Shown here: piece by piece, positions 43,146-54,292 of the stretch | How the letters are laid out: each line of letters opens with the position of its first letter | Numbering within the stretch: position 1 is the first letter of the stretch | NCBI GenBank assembly: GCA_964017145.1 | Contig: OZ024849.1 | Coordinates: forward strand, 2,976,001 to 3,040,000 | Length of the DNA: 64,000 nucleotides | Direction: 5' to 3' | Source: Agrocybe praecox | Lineage: Eukaryota; Basidiomycota; Agaricomycetes; Agaricales; Agrocybaceae | The notes under the pieces: generated by a model | Databases searched by the model: none | Seen by the model: the letters and a program-made list of their open reading frames with translations, nothing else | Told to the model about the DNA's origin: nothing | Position numbers and translations under genes: made by a program

Positions 43146-44483
43146 CTACGATAACGATGCCCACGTAGCGGGTACATGCCTTGCATCGGCCTCCTTTATT
43201 TCGAAAGGATAGTCATCTCTCAAACTCTCTTCATCTTTCAGCTTTTTTAGGTTGCCTTTTTCGAGATATAGAGTCTCGAAAGGAGGAAACTGACGCTTTG
43301 TATAGAAGCCTGACACTATCATGGAAAGGAGGTCGATGGACTTAGCTGAAACATTTATCAGCGTTAGTTCACAGAGACGAGGAAATATATGGAGGGGCCT
43401 TGCTGGGAACTGTATTTCACCGTTCGGTACAGCAATTATGAGGTGCGTCAAGCATGGAAGGTGCTTTGACAGGCTGATCAGTGTCCGATGCTGATCTGGT
43501 AGGTCTTGCTCGATATTGGTACCGAATGTAGTCAATTTGGCAAATGCTTGTGCGTTGTGTTCTATTCCAAGCCGCAGTGTCCATGTGCTATTGGATAACG
43601 GGAACACGAGCAATTCCTGGAGATTTTCGAGAGCAGTGAATTGTGGCCAAGAGGGTCCAAATTGTCCATGGAAGCGTATACTGCGGAGTAAACGTAAATG
43701 TGGGGTTATCCTTTCTAGAACTTTGGCCCAGTCGTAATACGGGTCGGTGTCGTCGATAATAAGCTGAGTAAGATTCTTGCATTGGGATAGTAACTTGTGT
43801 ACTGTATCGATAATTGGTAGGGCCGATCCTCGATTTCGAGTGCGCAAAGGAAGCAGATGAAGAGTTGTTAAAGTTGTTAATGGGAATGAGTAATGAAAAA
43901 GGGCACTCGGACCCAAAGCAAGTTTGGTAAGCTTCTTCGCCGAAGGCAGCAACGGAATGGTTACGAGAGGACCGCCATATGTGATCACCGTATCACCCGC
44001 ATCTAGGACGAGTCCCTGAAGGAGAGGTAGCTCCATATCAGAGAGCTCACGGAGGAGGATGTCAAGCATACTTGGAACCAGAACGTCCCCAGAGTGATCT
44101 CTTATTTCTATTTGTCGAAGGTGGTCATGGTGGGCAAGCAGATGATTTCCTAGAGCCCATAAACTGGCTCTGAAATTCTCATGGCCCTCATCGCCATATA
44201 TAAAGGCCTCTTTAAACACCACCTTGATATCCAAAGGGTACCTTTTACAGCGTTTAATGCAGGCCTCCAGGGCTATGGGATTCCAAGGATAAGATATATA
44301 AATGTGGTTCCATAATCGCGGATTGCTGAGAGCTTCCCTTCTCCAGGATAGTGCAACGTGCGATAAGATAATTGAAATTTTCGTATCACATCCCGAGTCT
44401 GCATAAATAGTCTCTTGAATGAGGTTTAATATGTCGGGAGGTATCTGAAGCCCATAGTGCTGTGCACGGCGTTCCGCCATCAA
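43146..44483 (-). CDS. F-box-type protein with leucine-rich C-terminal region, 445 aa
   Basis: Intronless 445-codon gene. The N-terminus (MMAERRAQHYGLQIPPDILN, then LIQETIYAD, SHVALSWRREALSNPRLWNH) has the degenerate F-box form (P-x-D/E-I-L ... V-C/A-x-x-W ... P-x-L-W) used by the very large agaricomycete F-box family. The remainder is an irregular leucine-rich repeat-like region (LLLPSLRK-type turns such as PLLPSAKKLTKLALGPSALF, FTALENLQELLVFPL, HLPCLTHLIIAVP, FPRLCELTLINV). I infer an SCF-type substrate receptor with an LRR-like recognition face. These genes turn over fast; substrate unknown. Confidence 0.75.
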   Translation of the reverse strand: MMAERRAQHYGLQIPPDILNLIQETIYADSGCDTKISIILSHVALSWRREALSNPRLWNHIYISYPWNPIALEACIKRCKRYPLDIKVVFKEAFIYGDEGHENFRASLWALGNHLLAHHDHLRQIEIRDHSGDVLVPSMLDILLRELSDMELPLLQGLVLDAGDTVITYGGPLVTIPLLPSAKKLTKLALGPSALFHYSFPLTTLTTLHLLPLRTRNRGSALPIIDTVHKLLSQCKNLTQLIIDDTDPYYDWAKVLERITPHLRLLRSIRFHGQFGPSWPQFTALENLQELLVFPLSNSTWTLRLGIEHNAQAFAKLTTFGTNIEQDLPDQHRTLISLSKHLPCLTHLIIAVPNGEIQFPARPLHIFPRLCELTLINVSAKSIDLLSMIVSGFYTKRQFPPFETLYLEKGNLKKLKDEESLRDDYPFEIKEADARHVPATWASLS

Positions 44484-45452
44484 GTGGGCTCCGAGTCGAG
44501 TCTCGAGAATCGGGATTCGGTATGTATGTCAACGTTAAATGTTCCTGTACCGACTTTTGAAATAGTCAGCGTCTGCAGTGATACAAAATACAACGTGTTA
44601 GTTGACTGACTCTGCCTCTCAAAGTTCTTGAAACCTCCCTGGTTAGTTCTAAGTTCTTATATCTAAGTCCTTATAGCTTCGCGCCAACTTTGCGAAGTTA
44701 CCTACGTCGACCTTGCGGATGATATTGAACGAGATAAAAAGTTATGGATGGTTGCAAGATGGTTGATAGACTGTTGATGATTGGTTGATGAGCTGCGATG
44801 TTGCTGCGATGAGCGCTCCCGCCCAAGACCACTAAGCGCTTGGTAAGCGCTCTCACTCAAACTAGATGAGCAGGTCATGTGACTATGACGCGTTGATTCT
44901 GAACGACGCGTCTTCTCGCGTCTTGAGCAACACGTTCTCGTGGCATCTGTGTACGCAATTTCATGAACACGATTGAAAAGACCAAATGGTAAGACTGACT
45001 CCGAATAGATGGAAATGTGCTTGTAGTTCATTCTTAGGGCAATCTTTGGCAGTGGAGTTGATGGTAAATAGGCTGGAGGATCCTCTCTTGGTCGTATTGG
45101 AAAACGAGGGATTTTAGAGACATTAACGTAGAAAGTCAAGTAAAAGACTTGACGTAGTAGATCTTAGAGCGCTTGTGCTTAAAAACCTTTTTTAATTTAC
45201 CGAATGGTTTGTCGGTCGGAGTCGTGACCTGCATGCCGCGACGCGTCAATGTGCATGCATATGGTAACTTCGGCGTAAAATGACCGCGAAATAATAGCAC
45301 AACTGTTTGCTACCAAAATGGTTCATCATTCCAGGTAGATACATGTTACTTATAATATTACAGGTCCAACTTGAAAGAACTGCCAATGTCAAAGAGTACA
45401 TATATGTATACCACAGTCACGGTGTTAAAATTTGCATGTCAGTCGATAAGTA
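44484..45452. other. ~1-kb gap, no supported gene
   Basis: A 145-codon reverse frame (45139-44702) is rich in Ser, Arg and His and lies in GATGRTT-type simple repetitive DNA around 44750-44830; I do not call it coding. The rest is the 3' flank of lectin 1. Confidence 0.4.
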
Positions 45453-46174
45453 CTAGAATAGAACAAACCTCTGGCTACCCGAGCCAGATGTATCAGGTAC
45501 AGGCCTACTGACTGTCCAAGTCGGGTAGCCGGGTATTTTGGCACCTGTAAGAGAGGGGCTGACATATAGGACTTACACTTCTGGAGGCGCCAAACCTGGT
45601 TCTTTCCATCATGACACTCCCAGAGAATTACAGGAGTTCCGGGAGCTGGATTTCCTGCAGATAGGTCTACGTCCATAGAGGAACCAGGAATATTGATTCT
45701 AAAACACCTTCAGTGAGGTAAAAACTGTGCTAATCCCCAGAAATAACAAACCTTGCTGCAGAGGCGTCTTTAGTGTCAGGCCATATGTGCCACACGAAGG
45801 GTTCATTTCCAGCGATGAGTTTAGCTCCCCTCTGTAGCTGGCCAGCCTTGAATTGAAGGAACTTTCCGTTGGAGGCACTCCGAATGTGCCATCCGTAGCC
45901 AACGTGAATGATTTCCCACTGAAATTTTAGGTTGTGAGCTTAATCAGAAGAAATCACGAACAAATTGAACACATACCTGCTGGTTCTCATCAGCATGTTG
46001 AGGCCATCCGATAACTATGAATGTTTTTATAGTAGGATGTCAGTCGTGATCACTCCTAGAAATTCCCAGAGTATACATACTTGATGTAGAGTCCACAGCG
46101 GACAGGTCTAAAACAGTCTTAGACTCTGTATTGACAATAAGGTAGCGATACTCCGAAGTGGTTTCCAAAGCCAT
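45453..46174 (-). CDS. Ricin B-type beta-trefoil lectin, paralog 1 (170 aa)
   Basis: Five exons (46174-46081, 46014-45977, 45918-45752, 45698-45577, 45544-45453) close to 170 residues. A single beta-trefoil: MALETTSEYRYLIVNTESK, VLDLSAVDSTS, WPQHADENQQWEIIHVGYGW, EPFVWHIWP, VDLSAGNPAPGTPVILWECH, DGKNQVWRL, with Q-x-W motifs (QQW, NQVW) that mark ricin-B/CBM13-type folds. No signal peptide, as in cytoplasmic mushroom lectins that act in defence or development; carbohydrate specificity cannot be read. The last exon adds ~30 extra residues (PGYPTWTVSRPVPDTSGSG) not found in paralog 2. Exons 1 and 2 have the same lengths and phases (94 and 38 nt) as paralog 2 just upstream, so the pair arose by tandem duplication. 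TATA box at 46216-46222. Confidence 0.88.
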
Positions 46175-46215
46175 GTTTCAGATGGGAATATCATCACTGC
46201 TCTACTATACTTTAG

Positions 46216-46222
46216 TTTTATA
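46216..46222 (-). promoter_or_regulatory. TATA box, lectin paralog 1
   Basis: TATAAAA on the minus strand, about 42 bases upstream of the ATG at 46174, matching the placement in paralog 2. Confidence 0.55.
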
Positions 46223-46536
46223 CACCAGGCACTCATGCATGACCTGCATTGAGCTTATGTATAACTTCAAATATGAATTCCGGTTCTGGAACACAGAGAA
46301 AGATTCATGTCTCTGGGGCGATGAAACTAAAGAGAGAGATCTGCAATGGATGGGTATCTGATTGCACGAATACTACAAAAGAAGGGTTGTATGAATACTT
46401 GTGATTTACTATAGCTCGATCGCTTGGACAAATCTCTCTATTAACATGCTTGAGTGAGCAAAACCTGATATTTTCACCCGACTGACTTAGTCAAGGCAAG
46501 AACGTATGAACAAGTAATCATGAAATGACACAGGGT

Positions 46537-47282
46537 TTATTCTAACATTGCTGCCTAAAATGATCGTCGTGCATAGCCATACAGGGGAAACGGATACAAT
46601 GCGTGTTTGTACAGATATTCCTTGAGAATATTAGACTATCGCACAACAGTAAGCCTCTATTTGTCGCGATCAAAAGTTCACTAAGCAGGGTTACCTTTAT
46701 CGAAACGCCAAACTTGATTCTTGCCATCCCAGCGACCCCAGAGTTGAACAGGAGTACCGGGAGCAACATTTCCCTTGTCGGAAAGGTCAACATTGAAAGA
46801 AGAGCTGGGGACGATGATTCTAGATTCCTTCCATGAGAACCAGTCGTTAATGCAGTAATATAAAAGAGCGATCCACCTTCCAGCAGTTATTTCATGGGTA
46901 TCAGGCCAGAGGTGCCAGACAAAAGGTTCGTTTGTTGCAACGAGTTGGCTCCCATTCTGCGGGTTTCCTTCATGTCGGAGGTACTTCCCGCTGGAAACGC
47001 TCTTGATGTGCCATCCGTGACCAGCAAAGCTGATTTCCCACTGTTACGCGAGATCAGCAATAGTATTTACTTCGTTGAGTAGACGCATGCAGCACCTGTT
47101 GATTTTCACCGCCATGTCGAGGCCATCCGAGGACTGATAGGCCATCACCACATAAATTACGAGCTACAGAGATCAAATATTGGCGTACCAGAGGTAGAGT
47201 CTCCACCAGAGAGATCCAAGACGGTCTGAGACTTGGAATTAGTGATGATGTATCGATTCCCAGAAGCAACGTTCAAAGCCAT
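46537..47282 (-). CDS. Ricin B-type beta-trefoil lectin, paralog 2 (~144 aa)
   Basis: Exons 47282-47189, 47133-47096, 47040-46877, 46819-46695 are well supported by family match: MALNVASGNRYIITNSKSQ, TVLDLSGGDSTSG, GWPRHGGENQQWEISFAGHG, WHIKSVSSGKYL, EPFVWHLWPD, FNVDLSDKGNVAPGTPVQLW, DGKNQVWRFDK. The final tiny exon is provisional: splicing to 46550 adds AMLE and a stop (144 residues, standard single trefoil); an acceptor 4 bases earlier would add a different ~22-residue tail. Tandem with paralog 1, same strand, same first two exon lengths, about 360 bp between the stop of this gene and the start of paralog 1. No secretion signal. TATA box at 47319-47325. Confidence 0.85.
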
Positions 47283-48816
47283 GTTCGTCTGAGCGCAAGT
47301 CTGGGGGCGAGTGAAGCCTTTTATACAGTACTGAAGAGTATTAACATAGGTATTACGGAGTCTTCCCTTAACGCGTGCCCACTCTAAGGAAGCGGAAATG
47401 AAAGTATGGATCTGATAATGGCAAATTATCCGAGAAAAAGATATGAAGTGATTCGAAATACCATCCCGGCTCTCGAAGATTCATCGATAGTGATTAATCT
47501 ACTTCGCGATTGCAATCGTCCCTGAAGGCTAACTGTAACGAGGGGGAACTAGACCCCGGGAGCTCTCACGATGTTGGATGCTGGTTGGTTCGACTGAAAA
47601 GAGGGTTCATATCGCGAGTCCCCATGATTCCTCAAGGGCAGTGCCAAGGAGATTTCCTGATAATCGAGAGAATGAGCTCATCCATTGCGTTCCAACAGCG
47701 CAAGTGTTAAAGTTAGACCTCGTGTCCAGGCTGGCCCGGACGCTCCACGATGTGAGCTTTAATGCACCCCATTTTGCCAACAAGAACCAGAACAGAAAGG
47801 CAACATAGGACTCGTTTCTAATTGGAGCGACTTCTAGACATATGATTATACACTGAGCGTGAGCATGAGATAGATGAAACGAAGCTGGCGTAGCATAGTC
47901 TGCTTTAGATCAGCAGTGCACGACGCGTTGTTCTTTCATGCGGCCAAACCAAAACCGACCACTCGAGCTTTCAAAATATGTCGTCAAGACCGGATTTCCT
48001 GGATAATTAGCCCTTGATATCTTCCACCCTGAGCGAAGAGTCTAAGTCGAGCCATTTCAAAGTGTGAGCTAGAAGAGAGAGGGGAGATTAAGCTGGGGTA
48101 ATAAGGACGGAACGAAACTAACTCGTAACGCGTAAACATTTAACAAACAAACCTTTGGGATTGATACGTGTTTGTTACTATCACGTGCTTGCTATGTATG
48201 TACCTCGCGTCCAACCGTCGCGCATCATCACGTGAATTTTATAACGTGATATTCTGCATATTCAAAAATTAGCAAAAAATCGGCGTAAGGATCGTATGAC
48301 AGCGATTGAATGATTTAAATTCTTATCACGGGTATAGCTTGCTTAAAGTTAGTTGAATTATCTGATACTGCAAGATTATACCTATTTGTTCTTTAATTTC
48401 TGAATTTCATTTAGCAGGTGTGATGGTCCATTGAGCGATGAGAACATTAATTCAAGTGAAGAAGAGCTACCATATTTGAGACCAGTACAAGCGACAATTG
48501 TCCTGATATACTCCAGTTGTCATTGTGGCTGAGAACTATATGAGTAGGATAAGGAGTCGTTTTCCAGGACCATTCCAACATATCTAATTAAAATGGTGCG
48601 ATAAGCCTGCTACCTGTTCCAATTTTGCTGATGCTTTCCCAGTATTGTGAGACTCTATAAATCAAATAGCATCCTGCTGACCATCTGACTTCGTAATAAT
48701 TCGCCATATTGATCTGACGCTATTTTCTCACGACCTATGAATGATGATATAAAGAGCTCTATCTGGGTCATCTTATCAGCATTTACTGAATCCTCGCAAA
48801 TTTTTGTTGAGAAATC
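47283..48816. other. 1.5-kb divergent intergenic region
   Basis: Between lectin 2 (-) and dienelactone hydrolase (+). Frames at 47510-47808 lack support. Two TCACGTG sites (48181-48187 and 48228-48234) with an AACGTGAT close by could be bHLH sites. Confidence 0.45.
47319..47325 (-). promoter_or_regulatory. TATA box, lectin paralog 2
   Basis: TATAAAA (TATAAAAGG) on the minus strand about 37 bases upstream of the ATG at 47282. Confidence 0.55.
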
Positions 48817-49950
48817 ATGTCTACTGCAGATACCTCACCCGTCCTCGCGGGACCTCCAGGGGATTGCTGCGTACAAGGAGTCAAACACACCGGAACGGCA
48901 GTCGGGAAACAAATTACTCTTGCAGGAGTAGAGACGTATCTATCAGAACCGCCCGAGGCAGCGATTGGCCCTAAGAAAGTTGTGCTGTTCTTTGCCGATG
49001 TGTATGGACCATTCTATGACAATGCTAAGCTCTTACAAGATTACTTTGCTTCTCGTGGTATTTATCGACTTACCTGCGCCTGCTTTGCTATCGTTAACGG
49101 TCATATAACAGGGTTCTACGTCCTGGGACTTGATTATTTCTTCGGGGACCCTATACATCTCCATACAGGCGAAGAAGGATGGGATAGAAATGCCTGGTTT
49201 ACGAAGGTGAAAGCGTTAGCCAAAGAACACACGCCCGCATGGATAAAAGCTGTCCGTGAGATCTATGGTACGCCTCAGAGAAAAAACGCTACCCCTTGTC
49301 ACGCCACTAAATGTTAAAAACATGATATAGGCTCAGATGCCAAATATAGCGCAGTTGGATACTGCTTTGGCGGACCGTTTGCTTTGGAAGCGGCTACGAC
49401 TGACGACGTCGTCGCAGGTAAGTTGGAGTTGGGTTGTGAATCTTGTGAGTGTCCTGCGATACTAATTACCCACTTACTATATAGCCGCATTTGCTCACCC
49501 AGCCTTCTTGAACGAGGATCATTTCAAGAATATAAAGAGTGAGCTTATGATACATTATCACAGCCAGGATGTGCATACTGAACACTTTTCTATGAAGAAC
49601 CCCTGCTATTATCATGTGCAGGTGAGTGATCTTGAAATAAAAGAAAGGGATGAATTAGCCCGTTCAGGCAACAAATTTTAGAAACCGACCAGACATTCCC
49701 CGCCGAGTCTCGACGCCGTGCCGAGGATATCCTTGCCGAAGTCAAGGCTACGTATCATGTTCAAGTCTTTTCTGGTGTTTCGCACGGTTTTGGAACGAGG
49801 GGCGACCCCGAAGTTGAGAATTCTCGTATGTCTTTCTTTCCCGTCTTTTCCATCATCCACAGAGGACACTCTAATTTACCTCATTTAGGCTGGGCAAAGG
49901 AAGAGTCCGCACGCAGTATAATTGAATGGTTCAGGAGATTCAGCAAGTAA
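48817..49950 (+). CDS. Dienelactone hydrolase family protein, 255 aa
   Basis: Seven exons (48817-49057, 49112-49267, 49331-49417, 49485-49538, 49598-49621, 49682-49825, 49889-49950) close to 255 residues. Alpha/beta-hydrolase fold of the DLH family: CCVQGVKHTGTAVGKQITL at the start, VVLFFADVYGPFYDNAKLLQ, VLGLDYFFGDP, YSAVGYCFGGPFALEA (nucleophile Cys in G-Y-C-F-G-G), LLLSCAETDQTFP (Asp), VQVFSGVSHGFGTRGD (His). The whole C-D-H triad is present, so activity is likely; bacterial members open dienelactones in chloroaromatic catabolism, but fungal paralogs mostly have unknown substrates. One exon is 24 nt. It sits between lectin genes without obvious metabolic linkage. Confidence 0.93.
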
Positions 49951-50205
49951 ATCAACTTGAAGTAGATAGCGTCTTCACAGACTCGGCCTGTGAGACGGCA
50001 TTGCTATCTTGATAAGTATATCCAAAGTATATCTGTATTTAGAGTTCGTATCGTCGAACGATATCAAAAGTAAGGATGTACCGGGTCCTGGCAGTTGATC
50101 TTTACCTAAAAGAGTGGGTAGGACCCTGAAGACTGAGGTAATGTTACCTCGTGTTGCATACCGGTCACTGTCTTTCCGACAGCGACCACCACCAAAAGAC
50201 GTGCA

Positions 50206-51210
50206 ATGGCTCGAACGAGAGCTACTAGGACTGACGATACTGACTGGGAATCTGTCGCATCGAGTTCTAGCTCAGATACGACTACGAAATTTGCAACTCC
50301 TATTCAAATGTCTACTCCAGAGCCTGCGGATTCTTCTTCCTGTTACGAACAGGATAAGTCGATAATTACTCCTGGGATCTACTATATTGTAAACGATCAA
50401 AACCGCAATATGGTACTGGACGTGGCTGGATATGACTGTAAGACAGTACTAGGTACGCCTGACCTTCTATACACAGGCTTCGTATATCATGATTGAGTGA
50501 TATTGTACGTCTCAGCGTACGGAAAGCATGACGGCGACAATCAAAAGGTGAGGAAAATACCCAACAATTTATACCTTTCGTGTAATTGATGTGGCAGCGA
50601 AGTGGGAATTCACGAAGCTTGGTGCCGGCTATTCGATCAAGAGCTTGGTAAATCATCAACCAGAACTGTACCTTTCGGTTCACTCCGGTGCTTTTGAGGG
50701 TGGTTCAATGATTGTGTCCCCTTTCCCTGTCAGCTGGGAGATGGAACCGGACGAATATCAGCCTGATCTTTGGAGGTGATGCATTATACTTAATTATAAT
50801 CTGGAGGACGTTTGAAGCTAACGATGGATATCAGAATACGCTGGCCGGATAGTCCCTTCGTCTTTGACCTGCCTGATATTAGTAAAAACTCTGTAAGCGT
50901 TGTCCGATACTAATGCTGAATTTCTTTAAACACATAGGTGCAGGTACAGCTGAGAAACAGCTATCCATTTAAGCCCACTCGACTCTGGAAACTTGTGCCG
51001 GCAGAGCCTCTACATCAATACAGACCAACCTCAGGTTATTCAGGAAAAAGTAAAATTGTGTCATCTGCGCCATCCGTCGTTTCGAATGCCGATACTATCC
51101 TAGACCTCGAAGGTTTGAAACTAGGAGGAAATGGGGATATGGCTATCACTACGACTACCACGACGGTAACAACCAGTGTTACAAAGATCCAGAGGGTCGG
51201 AATCCCTTAG
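50206..51210 (+). CDS. Ricin B-like beta-trefoil protein, paralog 3 (255 aa)
   Basis: Five exons (50206-50437, 50516-50547, 50603-50775, 50835-50892, 50938-51210) close to 255 residues. After a ~55-residue Ser/Thr/Asp-rich head comes a trefoil related to the two reverse-strand lectins: SIITPGIYYIVNDQNRNMVL, LDVAGYDSYGKHDGDNQKWE, FTKLGAGYSIKSLV, DLWRIRWPDSPFVFDL. The intron at DNQK|W has the same place as in paralogs 1 and 2 (NQQ|W), supporting common origin. Q-x-W motifs are more degenerate and a Ser/Thr-rich tail (TTTTTTVTTSVTK) is added. It may have lost or changed sugar binding. No signal peptide. Opposite orientation and separated from the pair by dienelactone hydrolase. Confidence 0.8.
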
Positions 51211-52405
51211 TTAGCTACCAGTCTCGTTGATATTTGAGTGTAATGCCAGTAGTTTATGCAAGCACAGGGCGAAAATCTGAGTAGAATTGCTTGGATTAGT
51301 TTCACGGGTGAAATTCTGAGTTTATAAATCTACCCTGAGCCAAATTGTAACGAGGGTTCAAGTTTTTTAATAATAAGCAGTAGCTAGCATGAAACAGATA
51401 CAATGTACTATTCTGTTTTTTGCTTGAGGACAGTTTTTTATCGAATATTGTTAGAGCCCGATACGCTTATTAGAGTGAAAAGGGTACAGTATAACCTCGT
51501 GCTGTGCATGGGCGTCGAAGGTGATCCTCCTCACTATGTTCAAATTTCAGACTAGGAGGACCTCAGGATTAATTGACTCTACCATTGCTAAGATGACTGA
51601 TTGGCGCTGTACCGGCCGATGCCGGCCATTCTAAATGTAGATCACAAGAACTTCAATGCAGAAAACATACGTGGTTATTCACAACGCCCGAATCGAACTT
51701 TCGAACTGAGATAAATCGGGTTGTTTCGCTTATTTATACCTGTTACTTTTGATCTTTACTCTGGCACCCAATGTCTCCGTTCCGCCCAGTTCGACTTTAA
51801 ATTCGTATCATCAGCCGCTCAGGTGGTTACAATCTAAGGATCACCATACTGCGCCTTCTAAGAACACATTATTTCAAACAATCCGTCGGGTTTCTGTTCT
51901 TTCACACTCATCATCTCCGACATAAGATGCTATCACTTGATTATTGGCTATCTAGAAGTGTAGGAGTCATAAGTTCCTGGAAAGCAAACAGACTCAGAGC
52001 TCGTCGAGCATGATCTAATATCCACCCATGACGTTAATCTCATATTCCACGCTCATAGAACTACAGTTTCAAGTAGCTAGATTCACTATAGTGAGGCACC
52101 TATAGCTAATAGTACAAGCTTCTAGTATGCTTGGGACGTTTACTCGCTGATATTTCGAGCAAGATGGCCAACAATCGAGTTGGATACGACCTTGATAATC
52201 AGCCAATGCGACTTTGATGGCCACGAACATATATAAAAGACGGATAAGATATCGAGTAAGAGGACTACTCTTTTTTATCTCACGTGCACTCTTATACGAC
52301 CTTTGCTTGAGTCGTAGATTGATCGAGGATTACGGGACCCTGCAGCGCTTTTTATCTCTTTATTCTTTCCTCTACAAGTTTGTGTATCTGAATATATATA
52401 TTACC
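51211..52405. other. 1.2-kb gap, no supported gene
   Basis: AT-rich with no coding frame supported. Contains the promoter of the DUF6533 gene. Confidence 0.45.
52232..52239 (+). promoter_or_regulatory. Possible TATA box of the DUF6533 gene
   Basis: TATAAAAG in CATATATAAAAGACGG, 167 bases before the ATG at 52406; plausible if the 5'UTR is of normal length. Confidence 0.4.
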
Positions 52406-54292
52406 ATGGGACAACCGGAACCGCTGAACATGGAGAAAATATTTTCTAGCCTGGCTGCTACAAAAGTAAGAATTTTAATTACTTTAGGCAAATATCTAGC
52501 GCAGTATTAATGAAGCGACTTCTTTCCCTAGTACACAACAGGTAAGACCAAGTTGTGCAGCTGTAGACAGACCATTAATTTCTTCTTATCTGACAGTCGC
52601 ATCTGCAACGATTCTACTATGGGATATTATAATGACTTTTGATCTTGAGGTATTCGTTAGGTATCTACATTTTATAGGCCAACTTATACTCTTCACAAGA
52701 TCTCAAGAATATGGAAAGCGAAGAAAACGCAAGGAACAACTTTGTTCTTCCTGGTAAGTGAATTTTTACCTCGAATTTATTCTTAACTAAGTCCAGCCTT
52801 CAATACAGAACCAGTATATTCCCCCCATTATTCTTGCATTCGATCTATACGGTAATTTTCTATAATTTCGTCACCGCCTGCGCAAAATGGCTTACTTTTT
52901 CCGTAAAGCGCAATTTGTCCCTTCGCCTTCTATTCAGGTGCACTTGGATCCACCATTTCGATGTCGCTTCAAAATCTGACCTCCCTTGTTTTGTTTAAAC
53001 TAGTTGTGAGTATTAGGTGATATTATTTCTGAGGTTACTGATTGAATCGACACCCTCGCGTAGCTGCAAAAAATATGAATTCTCTTCAACAATACTGGAT
53101 CTAGTGTCAATAGCTATCATAGAGTGTACATGATAGGCCCTTTCTTCGACTAAATTTGAGGCTAATTGGTTATAGGTGTTCTCGTAATTCGAACCCACGC
53201 TCTATATCAGAAAAAGGCACTGTTGGCTATCCTTGCGTCGCTCGGTGTGGTACGTCGCGCATGGAACCATTTTAAATACAGCAATACTAACGCACAATTT
53301 ATAAGGTCTCGATGGTAGTTATGTTGACCTGCTTTTTCATTGTTTTCAAGTACGAAACATGTGAGCTGCAGATATCCTGATGACAAGCCGTGCTGCGTCC
53401 TGGTTGTGCTCATCTTTTCTTTAAAGTTATACCTGCCAGCACCATCGGCTTCAATGGGTGTCTCTCTGGATGTACTTCACCTCTATGCCAGCCCTTGCTT
53501 ATAGCATTCTGGGTCCCCTTTTTCACATTCGAAACCCGTAAGCTCGGAATCTCAGGAGTGTAGCTCTTGAAAACTAGTAATTGACCAATGGCTCTCTTCA
53601 ATCATTTAGTTGTTTTTGGCCTGACTATATGGAAGTCATATACATCATGTCAGTAATTATATAACTTCTCCCTGTTTCGTCTGTATGGTTTACCTGGTTA
53701 TGATGCATGACACTCTCACTGTTGATCGTGCCTCATGACTAACTCTTTCTGCAGATAGAGTCATGCAAGTCACCGGGTCAACAAGCATTGTCAAGATAAT
53801 AGCACGTGATGGTCAGTAAACAATATTTGATGATGATTTATAAAATAAGGTGACTGACCGGTATGATACTAGGTCTTCTGTACTATATCGGTGCGTGGGC
53901 TCGATTTCTTAGACCATAAAATTCACATATATGATTAAATATTATGACTGCTCAGTGATTATATGTACGTAGACACACCATGTCTTCGCTCACCCCAAAT
54001 CTGAGTCTGATATAGCTGTCTCGTTCTGTAACTTCATGACCTGGATCTTGGATCCATTCGCATCATATCTTGTTGTCGGCCTGATGAAGAGTCTGCAAGC
54101 TACAATATGCTCGAGGTATGTGCTCCGGGCAGGTTTATACTAGATTCAAACGATTAACAGTCTATCAGGCTATTGCTTAACCTGCGCGGAATTCCAGAGT
54201 CCAAAGAGCACAGCACATTCGATCATGACTATCGGGGTACCCAGGGAAAAATTAGCCACGCAAACGAGTCAGGACCTTCGTTTAAACTTTAA
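52406..54292 (+). CDS. DUF6533 family seven-helix integral membrane protein
   Basis: A gene of about a dozen small exons; the first five are exact (52406-52465, 52532-52541, 52597-52649, 52700-52753, 52809-52851), one only 10 nt. The family signature is clear: VASATILLWDIIMTFDLE, ISRIWKAKKTQGTTLFFLNQ, YIPPIILAFDLYG, then a Cys-initiated helix (CKKYEFSSTILDLVSIAII), VLVIRTHALYQKKALLAILA, VSMVVMLTCFFIVFKYET, IVKIIARDGLLYYI, and FCNFMTWILDPFASYLVVGL. The last exon ends RGTQGKISHANESGPSFKL with a TAA at 54290-54292. DUF6533 proteins are very numerous in agaricomycetes and have seven predicted transmembrane helices; a receptor-like role is often suggested but unproven. Middle splice borders (52920-53760) are approximate. 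Confidence 0.85.

Noticed and set aside
44702..45139. 145-codon Ser/Arg/His-rich reverse frame
   Set aside because: Coincides with GATG-type simple repetitive DNA; composition is that of a repeat translation.
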